A DNA stretch of 64,000 nt from Piliocolobus tephrosceles (GCF_002776525.5 NC_045447.1:20854965-20918964); one strand, 5' to 3'. Shown: positions 1 through 10,944, counted from the stretch's first letter. Program-made: numbers and translations. The notes: generated by a model not told the origin, from the letters alone.

Positions 1-138
1 ACACCAACATGGCACATGTATACATATGTAACAAACCTGCACGTTATGCACATGTACCCTAGAACTTAAAGTATAATAAAAAAAAAAAAAAGAAAAAAAA
101 AGTTTCAAACAAACAAACAAAAAAAAAAAAAAAAGAAA
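1..138 (+). mobile_element. L1PA 3' end, cut by window edge
   Basis: The sequence opens inside the L1 3' UTR (ACACCAACATGGCACATGTA, then the ACTTAAAGTATAATAAA signal) and runs into an A-rich tail with a CAAA run to about 138. This is the standard 3' terminus of a primate L1PA element. The body lies outside the window. The same terminus recurs at 53119-53835 and, inverted, at 1999-2713. Confidence 0.9.
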
Positions 139-289
139 ATACGCTGTTGCGAATTTCTGGGAAACTTGGAGAGAGTTGTAAACTTCAACACAACATAAAT
201 TGGAGATTAAAGTCATCTTATGCACCTAGGTGGATAAAGTCTAAAGATTTTTGTTGTAATCTGGGCTAGAAATAGTCACATTGAAATCA

Positions 290-840
290 TACCCAATATC
301 TTTTCATTGGGATAATGGCTGCTCTTCCCTTGCAATCTTCTCTATAGCCTTTGCTGAATCTATCCCTTCCCTGGCAAGGACTCACGTATCTCTATTGCCA
401 ACATTGATTTCACTGCTGAGTACTAGGTTCAAATCTCCAAATGCCTGCTATAGATTTCCACATGAATGCTTCCTACTTTCCTATTCAATAGCACCAACAT
501 AAGCTCTTTATTCTTTATTCTTTGTGCCTTTTAGTTGATGACAAAATCGACACTACACCAACTGGGAATTTTTGAACTACTTTTGTCTACACATCATCCA
601 AACTACCACCACTCACATATAAGGAATCAGTTAAGTCAAATTGCTAAGTTTCCCAAATCTTTCTCTTCTATCCTCCCACCACTGTCCTAAGTTTGTACTC
701 CATCCTTGAAAGGATTAGAGATGAACACATGAATTGTTTCTCTAATTCCTGAGGGCCTACTTCTTCAAAAAGTTAAAGCCTTTTTCCCTATTTTCTTTCT
801 AAAGTAAGATTAAAATATGTCCACACAGAAACCTGTAAAT
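290..840 (+). mobile_element. L2 LINE fragment, old
   Basis: The pyrimidine-rich sequence follows the order of the L2 ORF end and 3' region: a CTCCAAATGCCTGC segment, a CACATGAATG segment, then ACATCATCCAA and CTCTTCTATCCTCCCACCAC. Divergence is high and the fragment is probably gapped. No frame is intact. The 73-codon frame at 281-502 lies inside it and has no independent support. Confidence 0.5.
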
Positions 841-849
841 AGCTTTTTA

Positions 850-1284
850 TTTCAGCTTTATTTGTAATAACTCTAAAGTGAAGAAAACTCAAATGTATTT
901 CTTTCAGTGGACTGACAGATAAACAATCTCTGGTACATCTGCAAAATGGAACAGCATTCATCCCACCTAATACGTAGATCTCAAAGGCCTCATGCTAAGT
1001 GAAAAAAAAAAAAGAAATCCTGAAAGGTTACGTATTGTATAAGTCTACTTGTATAACACTTTCAAAATGACAACACTTTAGGAGTAGAGAAGAGTTCAGT
1101 GGTTGCCAGGAGTTAGGGCTATGGAAGAGTGGAGAGTGTGACTATAAAGAAATAACAGCAGGAATTTTCTCTGTAGTGATGGAATCATTATGTATCTTGA
1201 ATGTGTTACTGGTTAGACCAACTATACATGAAATAACATTTCATTGTATTATACACCAAAAATAAATTGCATGTAAAAATGAGT
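850..1284 (+). mobile_element. L1M 3' end (ancient L1)
   Basis: The sequence tracks the ORF2 C-terminus and 3' UTR of mammalian L1M: a CTCAAAGGC..ATGCTAAGTG segment, AGTGGTTGCCAGGAG, then TGTATTATACACC before the tail. Frames are broken. A second, separate L1M tail follows directly. Confidence 0.7.
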
Positions 1285-1790
1285 GAAACTTTATTTCACT
1301 TAACATAAAGTCCTACAAGTTCATCCATGGTGTCACAAGTGACAGGCTTTATTATGTTAAACGACAGTCACGCAGAAAGACATATACTGCATGATCTCAC
1401 CTATATACGGAATCTAAAAAGGTTGAACTCGTAGAAGCAGAGAGTAGAGTGATGATTACCAGGGGTGGGGGTTGGAGTAGAGCAGGGTTGAAAAGATACT
1501 AGTCAAAGGACACACAATTTTAGTTAGATAGGAAGAAAAAAATTCAAGAGATCTATTTTACAACACAGTGACTATATTTAATAGCAATGTATTACATTTT
1601 GAAAATCATTAATACAGTAGATTTTAAGTTCTCACCACAAGAAATGTTAAGTGTGAAATAACACCTATGTTCAATTAACTCAACTGATCCATTCTACAAT
1701 GCGTACATATTTCAAAGCATCATGTTGTACTTGACAAATACATATAATTTTAATTTGTAAACTAAAAATTAAATAATTAATTAAATGTTT
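1285..1790 (+). mobile_element. L1M (MA/MB-like) 3' end with inverted 5' piece
   Basis: From about 1353 the sequence is sense L1M: ACTGCATGATCTCACC, AGAAGCAGAGAGTAGA, CTATTTTACAACACAGTGAC, TTCTCACCACAAG, and a tail near 1790. The 1285-1352 segment is antisense L1 (TTCATCCATGGTGTCACAAG) and its sense reading ends where the 3' part starts, around ATGTTAA. That arrangement is the mark of a 5' inversion made during insertion. Confidence 0.7.
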
Positions 1791-1997
1791 AAAAAAATCA
1801 GTGAAACCTGAATAGTATCACATCAATGCTGATTTCCTCGATTTGGCATTGTACTACAGTTATATAAGCTGTAAACTGGATGAAGGACGTTGAAACTATA
1901 AGTTTTGAAACTGCATATCAAATAAATTGTTTTCATATAAAAAGTTTTTTAAAAGTTGATTATATTCTTTCTAATCTTTTCTCAACCGTTTATTGGC

Positions 1998-2713
1998 TTT
2001 TCTTTTTTTTTTTATTATTATACTTTAAGTTCTAGGGTACCTGTGCACAACGTGCAGGTTTGTTACATATGTATACATGTGCCATGTTGGTGTGCTGCAC
2101 CCATTAACTCATCATTTACATTAGGTATATCTCCTAATGCTATCCCTCTCCCCTCCCCCCTCCCCACAATAGGCCCCGGTGTGTGATGTTCCCCTTCCTG
2201 TGTCCAAGTGATCTCATTGTTCAATTCCCACCTATGAGTGAGAACATGCGGTGTTTGGTTTTCTGTTCTTGTGATAGTTTGCTGAGAATGATGGTTTCCA
2301 GCTGCATCCATGTCCTTACAAAGGACACGGACTCATTCTTTTTATGGCTGCATAGTATTCCATGGTATATATGTGCCACATTTCCTTAATCCAATCTGTC
2401 ACTGATGGACATTTGGGTTGATTCCAAGTCTTTGTAATTGTGAATAGTGCCACAATAAACATACGTGTGCATGTGTCTTTATAGCAGCATGATTTATAAT
2501 CCTTTGGGTATATCCCCAGTAATGGGATGGCTGGGTCAAATGGTATTTCTAGTTCTAGATCCTTGAGGAATTGCCACACTGTTTTCCACAATGGTTGAAC
2601 TAGTTTACAGTCCCACCAACAGTGTAAAAGTGTTCCTATTTCTCCACATCCTCTCCAGCACCTGTTTCCTGATTTTTAATGATTGCTATTCCAAGTGGTG
2701 TGAGATGGTATCT
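1998..2713 (-). mobile_element. 5'-truncated L1PA, minus strand
   Basis: The poly(T) at 2001-2013 is the tail. It is followed by reverse-complement L1 3' UTR and the ORF2 C-terminus; the minus frame 2316-2591 gives the familiar WNQPKCPSV and MEYYAAIKR strings. Divergence from L1PA is a few percent, so the copy is fairly young. It stops at AGATACCATCT on the element strand. A 9-base ATCTTTTCT near each end is only a weak target duplication. Confidence 0.92.
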
Positions 2714-2715
2714 TT

Positions 2716-2890
2716 TCTTTAACTTCAGGATAAAGTCCAAATGGGTGAGTTTGAGATTAAAGATCCCGGTTTCTCTCTCTGGCCTCACTTGTCCTTATAA
2801 CTTCCCTATATTTTACATTCAAAATTTATTCCCTGAATAGGTCATGCACATCCCCTCATTTGTGAATTTTTACCTGTGTTACTCCCAATT
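2716..2890 (+). mobile_element. L2 3' region fragment
   Basis: CTTCAGGATAAAGTCCAAA followed by CTGGCCTCACTTGTCC is characteristic of the sense L2 3' region. The piece begins immediately after the 5' edge of the minus-strand L1PA, so that L1 may have landed beside or inside it. Confidence 0.55.
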
Positions 2891-2904
2891 TGATTTGATA
2901 TTTT

Positions 2905-3050
2905 ACATTATATCTTCACAATAACTCTCTAATAGGTCTCAGTTTCCTCATCTTTATAGTTGAAATCACTGAAACTCAAGTTAAATCATAGAGTTAGCAG
3001 AAAAAGAGATTCAAACCAGGCCAGTTTGACTCCTCTATACCATATTTGCT
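2905..3050 (-). mobile_element. MIR SINE, antisense
   Basis: The order is CACAATAACTCTCTAATAGG, a short block, then GAGTTAGCAG and GATTCAAACCAGGCCAG. It matches reverse-complement MIR (average-length tRNA-derived SINE), with the middle heavily diverged. Confidence 0.55.
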
Positions 3051-3462
3051 TATGTATACTGGTGTTAAGATTTCATATATGCAAGACTGACATGACCCAT
3101 GCCTTATATTTGTGACTTCTTGTATGGCTGTATTGCAAAAAGTACATATTCAGTAAATGACTGGAATGCAAGTGACCTGAACTCCATGATGTACTGTTTT
3201 AGATATATACAAATCATCAGTTTGCCAATTGAGTTGAAAGGGCCCTGATAAGTGTAAATAAAGATTTAAAATAAAAATGCTTACTTAATGGAAACAAACC
3301 AGTGATCTGAAATAAGTGGGCAAGGGCCTGAGTACTTGTAGAGCTTTTCCAGGACATCAGGAAGTTTTGTCACTCACTGAGATGTGGGCCACACTGGAAA
3401 TAATGGACTTTACACTGAAAACATGGAATGTCTTATTCAGTGCTTCCTGTGAAGAAAGCTTC

Positions 3463-3469
<7 letters not shown>

Positions 3470-3505
<36 letters not shown>

Positions 3506-3788
3506 AGACAAGAGTCTTGCTCTGTTGCCCAGGATGGAGTGCAGTGGCCAGATCTCAGCTCACTGCAAGCTCCGCCTCCCGGGTTCACGCCATTCTCCTG
3601 CCTCAGCCTCCCGAGTAGCTGGGACTACAGGTGCCCGCCACCTCGCCCAGCTAGTTTTTTGTAATTTTTAGTAGAGGCGGGGTTTCACTGTGTTAGCCAA
3701 GATGGTCTCGATCTCCAGACCTCGTGATCCGCCCGTCTCGGCCTCCCAAAGTGCTGGGATTACAGGCTTGAGCCACCGCGCCCCGCCG
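3470..3788 (-). mobile_element. AluYR-like, young, minus strand
   Basis: A poly(T) of about 34 bases (3466-3504) is followed by a full-length reverse-complement Alu ending CCACCGCGCCCCGCC. Bases such as CACCTCGCCCAGCTAG, CGCCCGTCTCGG and CAGGCTTGAG fit the AluYR lineage of Old World monkeys. A 14-bp target duplication with one mismatch (AAGCTTCRATTTTT) flanks it at 3456-3469 and 3790-3803. Most CpGs survive, so the insertion is recent. The 100- and 78-codon frames here are Alu artefacts. Confidence 0.95.
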
Positions 3789-4051
3789 GAAGCTTCAATT
3801 TTTACAATCAATGGCAAGAGGGAGAAGAAAAGGCTCAGCAAGAAGTCAAAGTGTAAAATCTGTTAAATGTGAAGGCCTAGGAAGCCCCATCATGTTTTTC
3901 TTTAAACAATTCATCAACCTTTTGATGTTAAGACCTACTATATGTGTAGAAATCAGATGAATTAATGGCATTCCAATCTCAAATGTCCACTTATCTATTA
4001 ATTGTTTGCAACAGTGCTGTGGCAGAGTGAACCTAAGCCACTCAAAGAAGA

Positions 4052-4112
4052 ACACACACACAGATCTAGCACACATATATGCACATACACACTCACACTC
4101 ACGTACACAATG
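4052..4112. repeat. CA-rich imperfect dinucleotide tract
   Basis: A stretch of CACACA interrupted by GATCTAG, TATATG and CTCACA units. It is degenerate and has no long pure run, so length polymorphism is unlikely to be strong. Confidence 0.7.
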
Positions 4113-4639
4113 CTGCAAGTTTACAGGTTTCATGGATAATTTGAACCCTCACTAAGACTCCAAGTACAGGATCCCTGGTACAGAAGTAAATGTCTTGTTT
4201 GAGGGTTAAAGAACTGGGGAGAACTGAGATGTAATCTTAAGCCAATCATTTTATTTATTGACTCTTTACTTTTAGATTGACAAACCAGAACTGAAGTGAA
4301 AAAAATAATCAGATACTATACGTATGTGAAAACTCCACATATAGCTTATAAAAATAAATTTCTATAACTATATATGAACTTACCCAGCTGTAAATTGTAC
4401 ATGACATCAAATATTAAAGTAATCATTGTGCCTATTACACTCAGTAAATGTAATAGCCTTTGAAAATTAATGCACATTAAAAGAAATATGAGACCCAGAA
4501 GATAAAGATGATTTTCAGTTTCCCTGTTTTGTCTAAAGTCAATCGGGTCCTAATGTATAGGAATTCAGATAACATGATATGGAGGTATTAGAGCTATTTC
4601 AAACATTTTGACATACCTTCTGGGCACATAGCAGGAATT

Positions 4640-4915
4640 TAGACAGGGCCATATGGTTTGCATTGGCCCATAGGAGGTAAGAAAAATGATGTTTGTCACT
4701 CCTAGGTGGAAGCTTTTTAATTAAGAATATAATGTCCTGTGTTTTCTTCTTCTGCTATGCTGATACTGAATATGTTCCAAAGATACAGTCTAATGAGATG
4801 AAACGTCATCTGTTTAAATCCCTGAGTGACTATAGTAAGCAGACTCCTATTTCAACAATTTTGTACACAGAGTGTAAACAATAAGTAAATTTACTGTGTT
4901 AAGACTGTGGCTTGG
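4640..4915 (+). mobile_element. MaLR-type LTR fragment (MLT1-like)
   Basis: The block CATTGGCCCATAGGAGG ... TTTGTCACTCC ... CCCTGAGTGACTATAG ... AAATTTACTGTGTTAAG follows the layout of ancient MLT1-like LTRs, as do 9268-9790 and 11560-12065. No LTR partner or internal region is visible. The 63-codon frame inside is spurious. Confidence 0.45.
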
Positions 4916-4919
4916 GGCT

Positions 4920-5094
4920 GGTATACTTTCACACATAATCTCACCTATCTTGACCTACACAAAGGTTATCAACCACCGTGCTCTGCCCAGCTTAAAGCCC
5001 TGCCCCCCATAAGTAGATTATTTTCATGAAAGCTTGTAAAGCTCTTACATATGATAAGCTCACCAAGGAAAAGGATTGTGTTTTATAAATTGCA
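4920..5094. other. Unassigned sequence, no feature seen
   Basis: AT-rich single-copy-looking DNA between two LTR remnants. No open frame, RNA fold or repeat is recognised. Confidence 0.5.
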
Positions 5095-5622
5095 TATAAG
5101 ACTCCAAAGATGGCCACCATGCATTCCTTTTCTTCTTGTGTAAGTATGCTGTGCCTTATGTCAAATTATCCACCCCTTAAGCCTGAGCTGGTCTTAACAA
5201 CTTTCTTTACTAGTGGAATGCAGTGAAAAATACCTCCTTGGACTTTCAAGAGTAAGCCATAATAAGACCCAAAGCTTCTCCCTGTGTCTTGTGTAATCCT
5301 CTGTCAGACCATGATTGAAATATCCAAGTCACCTAAACAAGCCACATGTAGGAGTTTTAGTTGACAACCCCAGTAATTTCCCAGCCCCAAACCAGCACCA
5401 ATTTCCAGCCATGTGCATGAGCCATCTTGGATGCCAGCTGAGTCAAGCCTTCAATGACTACAGTCCCAGCCAACATCTGACTACCATAACATGAGAGAGC
5501 CCAGTTTAGAACTGCCCAGATGATACCAAGACAACTATAGAACCTTGAGAGATAATCATAAATTGTTTCAATTCACTAGGTTTTAGGATTGTTTGTTATA
5601 AAGCAAAAGGTAACTTGAACAC
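5095..5622 (+). mobile_element. MLT1-type solo LTR (MaLR)
   Basis: The order GATGGCCACCATGCATTCC ... AAGCCTGAGCTGG ... GCCATGTGCATGAGCCATCTTGG ... CAACATCTGACTACC ... ATGAGAGAGCCC ... AATTCACTAGGTTTTAGG ... AAAGGTAACTTGAACA matches sense MLT1 LTRs, including the characteristic 3' end. Divergence is high, as expected for an ancient eutherian insertion. Confidence 0.7.
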
Positions 5623-5639
5623 TGTGTGATATGTTTAAT

Positions 5640-6110
5640 GTACATATAAAATGGAAATAAAAGTACATAACTTGCAATATTATTGTACAGATTAAATTGT
5701 GTAATGTAAGTAATATGCCTTGTATAGTGTCTGTAGTATAACATATGCCCATCAAAATATTTCTGTTCATGAAAAGTAACTTTTAAAAACCCTTAAGCTT
5801 TAATGGATTAAAAGAATAAGTATTTTGCCCTTATTCTACTTGTCTATCGCGGTTGATTCTAGCCATTTAGAGACTCAGGATGATAGGCAAGTGATCATCT
5901 TGACCTTTTCTGGTTCCTGTGCAATATGAAGAAGGGGGCTCTCAGGGATGCTACTTTGGCACTTGAATATGCTGGCCTGGAAGGAATACACATTACATCA
6001 GCAAACAATTCATTAGCCAGAATCGCAAGGAGCAGCAAGTAAAATCCTTCCACTTGCTTTAGAAATAGGGAGAAACAGAAGCATTTGGCTAACAGCATGA
6101 TAACATGCTG
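5640..6110. other. Unassigned AT-rich sequence
   Basis: No repeat family or gene is recognised. Short open frames of 64 and 67 codons on the minus strand (5576-5770 and 5895-6098) show no domain or plausible initiation context. Confidence 0.4.
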
Positions 6111-6139
6111 TGTGTTTATTTATTTATTCTTCATACAAG

Positions 6140-6312
6140 TATTCTCTTCTTACATACTGTAATGTGTCTATTCGTTTTATTTTCTATCTCTTTCCACTAA
6201 AATGTAAGCTTCATGTAGAAAAAGATTTGTGTCTTTTGTATTCACCTCTGTATCCTAAGCACAGAGACAGCAGAGCATGCACATAGCAGTGACTGATTAA
6301 ATATATGATGGA
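6140..6312 (+). mobile_element. L2 3' end
   Basis: CACTAAAATGTAAGCTTCATG, a TTTGTGTC block, GTATCCTAAGCACAGAGAC and CATAGCAGTGACTGATTAAATAT follow the terminal 170 bases of L2, which normally read CTGTAAGCTCC and end in a CTCAATAAAT block. Confidence 0.75.
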
Positions 6313-6589
6313 GGTGTATGGATTATCATCATGATCATCACCACACCTTCATAATAGTGACCATAAGCTATATAATCAATGATAAATAGTAAATAATGGA
6401 GAGTGTGGCCCAGAGAATACTATCAGAAACATGAAAATTAAATATAAATATCTAAAAGGTTTTCACTTGAAAAGAAAGAAGATTTTGAATAATTCTTTTG
6501 AACTCCAAAACGTAACTAGTACTAATTAATAGATGTACATGACTCACCTATAAAGTACACATGTTTTTAGAAAGAGGGATAAAAAATAA

Positions 6590-6685
6590 AGTATGTATGT
6601 TTTGGTGTCAGACAAACCCAAGGTTTAATCATCACTGTCCGATTTTCTAGTTTTGTGATTTTGGTTATTAAACCAAAACTATTAA
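6590..6685 (+). mobile_element. MIR core fragment
   Basis: GTGTCAGACAAACCCAAGGTTTAATC...TTTTCTAGTTTTGTGATTTTGG tracks the MIR tRNA-derived and core region in sense orientation. Only the central part is recognisable. Confidence 0.55.
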
Positions 6686-6689
6686 ACCA

Positions 6690-7660
6690 ACCAGCACATC
6701 TTACACATCCCCCACTCTTCATTTTCTCATGATTGCTTGAAAGAGCAAATCCTCATGTATTTGGAATTGCCACTTTACCTCCCATTGCTCAGATTCTGTG
6801 TTCTCTTCCAGGTCCTCCTGCTATCTTCTGCTACAGGGAAGAATATTCTAGCCCTATTTTCTCAGTGGTCCAAAATTATTTCAGCAAATAATATTAGTTA
6901 GATACGGGTATCTTTTTCCTGGTAATTAGTACTTCCTGCTTTCTTCCATCATGATCCCCACTTCTTAGGAATACCTGACAGCTGGATAAAGAAGTGGTTT
7001 CATATAGGACAATAGTCTGTGAAAGGCAGGAGCTGAGTGGAAGCAGGTTATTACAAATCAGAAAAGGGAGAGTATCAAATCATCAGGTCATTCCTTTGTA
7101 ACCAGTCCTCTAATATGTGAAATTAAAAGAATAAGGAATGTGTTGCCACTAATATGCTATGCCTTCCCCACACACAGAGCCACCTTTGTTTTACTCAAGA
7201 GTAGAAAAGATCACTGAGCTTCATACAGCAGACAGGTTTAAAACACTGTATCCAAAAATAAAAAATGTATAATTTTATACACTTTTTAAATTTTAATTTT
7301 ATAATTATCTGGGAGGTAGGGAGGAGATGGTGTACTAGAGGTTAACTTTGCTTTTCAGAAGGTAAGCAAAATTTGGAAACAGTTACAATGAATCTTTGAT
7401 TTGATTAATCAGACTCCAGCAATATCATCCCTCAATTATCTTGGTTCTGTTTGTTATCAACAATTTTAAGAGGCAGAGGTAATAAACGGTAGCTAAAATA
7501 TGTGATTCCAAGGACATTTTCTTTAACTCAAAAGCAAGGTGCTGGTCTCAGGATATTTCTAGTGTACTTAATATTGGTTACTTTTTCCTGTTTTATTCTT
7601 TTAGCCAAAAAATAAGAAAATACTTCAGGAATGGCTGAATCCAACTATATAACTGAGGTC
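6690..7660. other. Unassigned non-coding stretch
   Basis: About 1 kb of AT-rich DNA with no recognised repeat, RNA or long open frame. Confidence 0.4.
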
Positions 7661-8000
7661 ATCACAACTTAGTTTTGTTTGTTTGTTAGTTTTTTTCCTG
7701 TCTTTTGTGGGGTGCATTCTCTGCTGTGGTTTATTCTGTATAGCGAAAACACAAGCAAATTTTCCTCTTATAGTGACAAAGACAGCCTTTGGCAGTCTCA
7801 GGTCTACCTGGGCCCGAGTGCTCAGTGTCTCAAGGAGAGGAAGGGACTCCTTGTGGATGGTTTCAGGTTTTTGATTGAACGGACTTTGCCCATCCCTGAA
7901 CCAGTCATTTTAATCAGAGTTTTTCGGTATTTTGATTGGTCAGGCCTGCGTCATGTTCTCACCCCAAAGGCTAGGTATTGACTTCAATCCACCTGAAACT
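7661..8000. other. Unclassified GC-richer block, possible old repeat
   Basis: This block is less AT-rich than its flanks (CTACCTGGGCCCGAGTGCTC, GATTGGTCAGGCCTGCGTCA) and has the feel of a degraded interspersed element, but I cannot assign a family. It holds a 100-codon plus frame (7679-7981) that begins in a GTTT-rich run. The translation shows no recognised domain, so I do not call a gene. Confidence 0.3.
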
Positions 8001-8019
8001 CATGAGTTAAAAATTGAGG

Positions 8020-8262
8020 ACTTTCTATGCTGTACAAAGATATTTTCATTACATTATCTTATGTGATTATATAATAACCCTCTGAGAAAAGGTGGACAAA
8101 AGTTAGGAGTGGTAGCTTGGAAAACTAGAAAGTCTTAGAGGCTAACAGGCATCAGCATATTTATGACTCTTCTGAATCTTTTACTTCTGTGCCTTCTATT
8201 AAAGCTATGTAACTTATTATAACCTCAATTACATATCTGTAAACTGAGCATGAAATGCATGA
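8020..8262. mobile_element. Two opposed MIR scraps
   Basis: ATTACATTATCTTATGTG with ATAATAACCCTCTGAGAAAA looks like antisense MIR (8020-8110). CTATGTAACTTATTATAACC with TACATATCTGTAAACTGAGC looks like sense MIR (8165-8260). Both are short and divergent. Confidence 0.4.
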
Positions 8263-8307
8263 TTGTCACAGGCACTAAGCTAGATATAAAAAGAAGAATA
8301 GGGCATT

Positions 8308-8762
8308 GTATATTGCTGTAATAATTCTGTGTAATAAACAAACTCCAATTGCTGTGGCTTACAACAAGTTTATTTCTTAACCCAATGGGTTGGCTGTGAT
8401 TCTGCTCTGATAGAATGGACTTGGCTCTTGGCTATACGTCTGTTCACATCTGCTCAACATGTTTTCTCATTCTGTGGTGAATAAGCTACCCAGGGTATGT
8501 TCTTATGGCAGATGGCAGAAGCACAGGAGGATAAGGCAAACCACATTAACACACTTAGTGGTCTTACTCACATTGTATCTGCTGACATCCCATAGGCCAA
8601 ATGAGGTCACATGACCAAGCCCATTTCTGGGTTAGGAAAGACGCTCTGCCTACTCTGGTGACAGACGTGGAAGTCCCTTGGAAAGGGTGTGAATGTATAA
8701 TTTCACCATAGAGAAGGGATGATGAATGCAGAACAATAGCCCAATTTACCATAAAACCATAG
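8308..8762 (-). mobile_element. MLT1-type LTR, antisense
   Basis: Read on the plus strand it opens ATTGCTGTAATAATTCTGTG, continues TGTGGCTTACAACAAG and TTATTTCTTAACCC, and ends GAAAGGGTGTGAATG with a CAATTTACC edge. This is the reverse complement of an MLT1-type LTR whose 3' end normally pairs TTAAGCCAC with a CAGCAATAG terminus. The minus frame 8564-8752 lies within it and is not a gene. Confidence 0.65.
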
Positions 8763-8779
8763 TTGACTACACAATTATA

Positions 8780-9040
8780 AGATTTATCATTTGGAAAACC
8801 TCTTTAGGATTTAGGGTAGGGAATTTATAATTAGAGAAATTGTCTGATAACTGGCATAACCCTTTCATTGCCAACTGGACTCTCTCTCTGTTGCGATTAC
8901 CAGGCTTCCAGCAGTATCTTGGCTACTGGCTTCTGATTCTTGACTCTACTAGTACCTTACTTCCAGTATTTATCTCCTGGCTGTATAGCACATATCTCCT
9001 GAACCTAGATCCTCTACTATCTCTGTTTCTTTGGCTCTCA
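8780..9040. other. Unassigned sequence
   Basis: Contains the first part of a 95-codon plus frame (8840-9127) with no recognised motif. It reads into an L2-like end and is unlikely to be coding. Confidence 0.4.
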
Positions 9041-9143
9041 GTAAAGTCAGGTAATTGTCTCTGTAATCACTTCTGCAGCCCAACACAATGCCTGTCACAT
9101 AGGAGGTGGTCAATGAATAAACATTGACTCAATAAATGGAGAA
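9040..9143 (+). mobile_element. L2-like 3' terminus
   Basis: CCCAACACAATGCCTGTCAC, then GTCAATGAATAAACATTGAC, parallels the L2 ending in which a GCCTGGCACATAG block precedes a CTCAATAAATAT terminus. Confidence 0.5.
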
Positions 9144-9267
9144 TGGCTACTATGGCAAAGACAACTTGTGACCTACCCAAAATCTCCTCTTCCATCCCTC
9201 ATGATGAATAGTAAACAAACAAATTGAGGTGGGGGTAGGGGAGGGTTGGAGAAGAGCAATAAAGAGT

Positions 9268-9790
9268 TAAAATTAAAATTACATTTTCTATGCTCACATG
9301 TGGCTAAAAATGGCCAATGAAATGTAAGTGGATAGTCTTAGGAAGGGCTTCTAAATTATTGTTTTTAAACGATCAATCCCCCTTTGCTCTTTCTCTTCTT
9401 CCTTTCTGGAATACAGACTTGATGGTTGGAGTTCTAGCAGTCATTTTTAAGTTTGAACACACCCTAAAGATGGTAGTCAAGAGCTCAAGAGCTGGAAAAA
9501 GTCTAGGTCTCTGATGACTTGTGATTCTGGGAGTGTTAATATCTAACTTCTTTTGTGTGAGATGAAAATGAACTCTTGGGCCAGTGCAGTGGCTTGCACC
9601 CATAATCCCAGAATTTTGGGAATCTGAGACAGGAGGATTGCCTAAGCCCATGAGTTTTAGACCAGCCTAAACAACGTAGGAAGACTTGTTTATAAAACAA
9701 AACAAACCCAAAAAACTCTTAATTTGTTTAAGCTACTGTTTGTGAGACAATGTTTATCTTATAGCCGAAAACAGTAGTGTCATAGGTTCC
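9268..9790 (+). mobile_element. MaLR-type LTR, split by an Alu monomer
   Basis: CACATGTGGCTAAAAATGGC and CCAATGAAATGTAAGTGG, then AAGTCTAGGTCTCTGATGAC, are MLT1-like. The LTR breaks at 9577 and resumes at 9721 with AATTTGTTTAAGCTACTG...TTATAGCCGAAAACAG, which is its expected 3' end. It therefore predates the FLAM insertion. The 92-codon minus frame (9373-9651) crosses both elements and is an artefact. Confidence 0.6.
9578..9713 (+). mobile_element. FLAM (free left Alu monomer)
   Basis: GGGCCAGTGCAGTGGCTTGC, CCCATAATCCCAGAATTTTG and GACCAGCCTAAACAAC are left-monomer Alu sequence. The element ends in an A-rich AAACAAAACAAACCC tail without a right monomer. A 7-bp duplication AACTCTT flanks it at 9571-9577 and 9714-9720. 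The RNA polymerase III B box is degraded. Confidence 0.8.
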
Positions 9791-9989
9791 TTATAGACGT
9801 TAATTGGATCTCATTTTGAAAGTAAAGATATAACTGGATTCTTATTGTAAGAACAGCAGAAACAGAAACAGAGTCAAATTGAGGAAAGATAGCTTGCTTG
9901 TCCATAGAGAACAAGAAGTTTTGATACTCAAGGTCACATCAGTACTTAAAAAAAAATTCTTTCTCTCCCATGATTTGTTGTGTGGTCCC

Positions 9990-10150
9990 CATAGGCAAGG
10001 TACTGGACTGAAAACTTTATAGACATTGTCTCAGTTAAATCTCAAAAAAGTTCCTTCAGACACTCGGCATCATTTCTGTATTATTCAATACAATATTCAC
10101 TACAAAACAAAGGCAACTAATTCATTTCCTAAAGGCCATTCAGCCAGATC
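9990..10150 (-). mobile_element. MIR, antisense
   Basis: GACATTGTCTCAGTTAAATC, CATCATTTCTGTATTATTC and GGCCATTCAGCCAGATCC are the reverse complement of the MIR 3' half and core. Confidence 0.55.
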
Positions 10151-10558
10151 CAAACATGACTTGTTTTATTGCTAACTCTTATTGATCATTTTTAACCCTA
10201 CGTGCTGTTATATATTTTAAAATAAATTAGTATTGTTTGAAAAATGAACAAACTAAAAATAAGGTATTAATGAAAATCTATGGTGGGGAGCACTGTAATT
10301 TTTTTCTTTTGACATTCTTATTCCTTGAATAAGAGTGATTGGTCACCAAGGAAAATGGGTATAGTTTAAATCCCATGCACATGAGGCGTCAAGCCAAATT
10401 AGACATTGATCATATCCTATTCACTGCAAACATACAGAAAATAGGTTACATTGCTTTCTTGCCAATTCTTCACCTTTTCTTCACTTTTTAGAAGGACCTA
10501 ATATACAATTAGTTATTTTCGTTTTGAGTCAATAGGAATTTTTCTAAGATTTAAGACC
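10150..10558. other. Unassigned AT-rich sequence
   Basis: No gene or repeat recognised. Confidence 0.4.
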
Positions 10559-10560
10559 AT

Positions 10561-10884
10561 TAAAGAAAGAAGGAAGGAGGGAAGGGAAGGGAAGGAAAGG
10601 GGAAAGGAAGAGAAGAGGAAGGGAAGGGAAGGGAAAGGAAGAAAGGAAGGAAAGGAGGAAGGGAGGGAGGGAGGAAGGAAGAAAGGGAGGAAGGAAGGAA
10701 GGAAGGAAGGAAGGAGAGAGAAAAAAGAAAGAAAGAATGAGAAAGAGGGAAAGAAGGAAAGAAAGAAGAAAGAAAGGAAGGAAGGAAAGAAAGAAGGAAG
10801 GAAGGAAAGAATGAAGGAAGGAAGGAAGAAAGGGAAGGAGGGAGAAAGAGAGAAAGAAAAGAGAGAAAAGAAAGAAAGAAAGAA

Positions 10885-10944
<60 letters not shown>

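Noticed and set aside
2316..2591. 91-codon frame with reverse-transcriptase-like C-terminus
   Set aside because: It is the tail of L1 ORF2 in a 5'-truncated copy, so a transposon relic and not a host gene. The same applies to 53300-53515.
3316..3664. Frames containing LLCCPGWSAV-type peptides
   Set aside because: These are classic antisense-Alu translations, as are those near 42.1, 43.3 and 61.5 kb.
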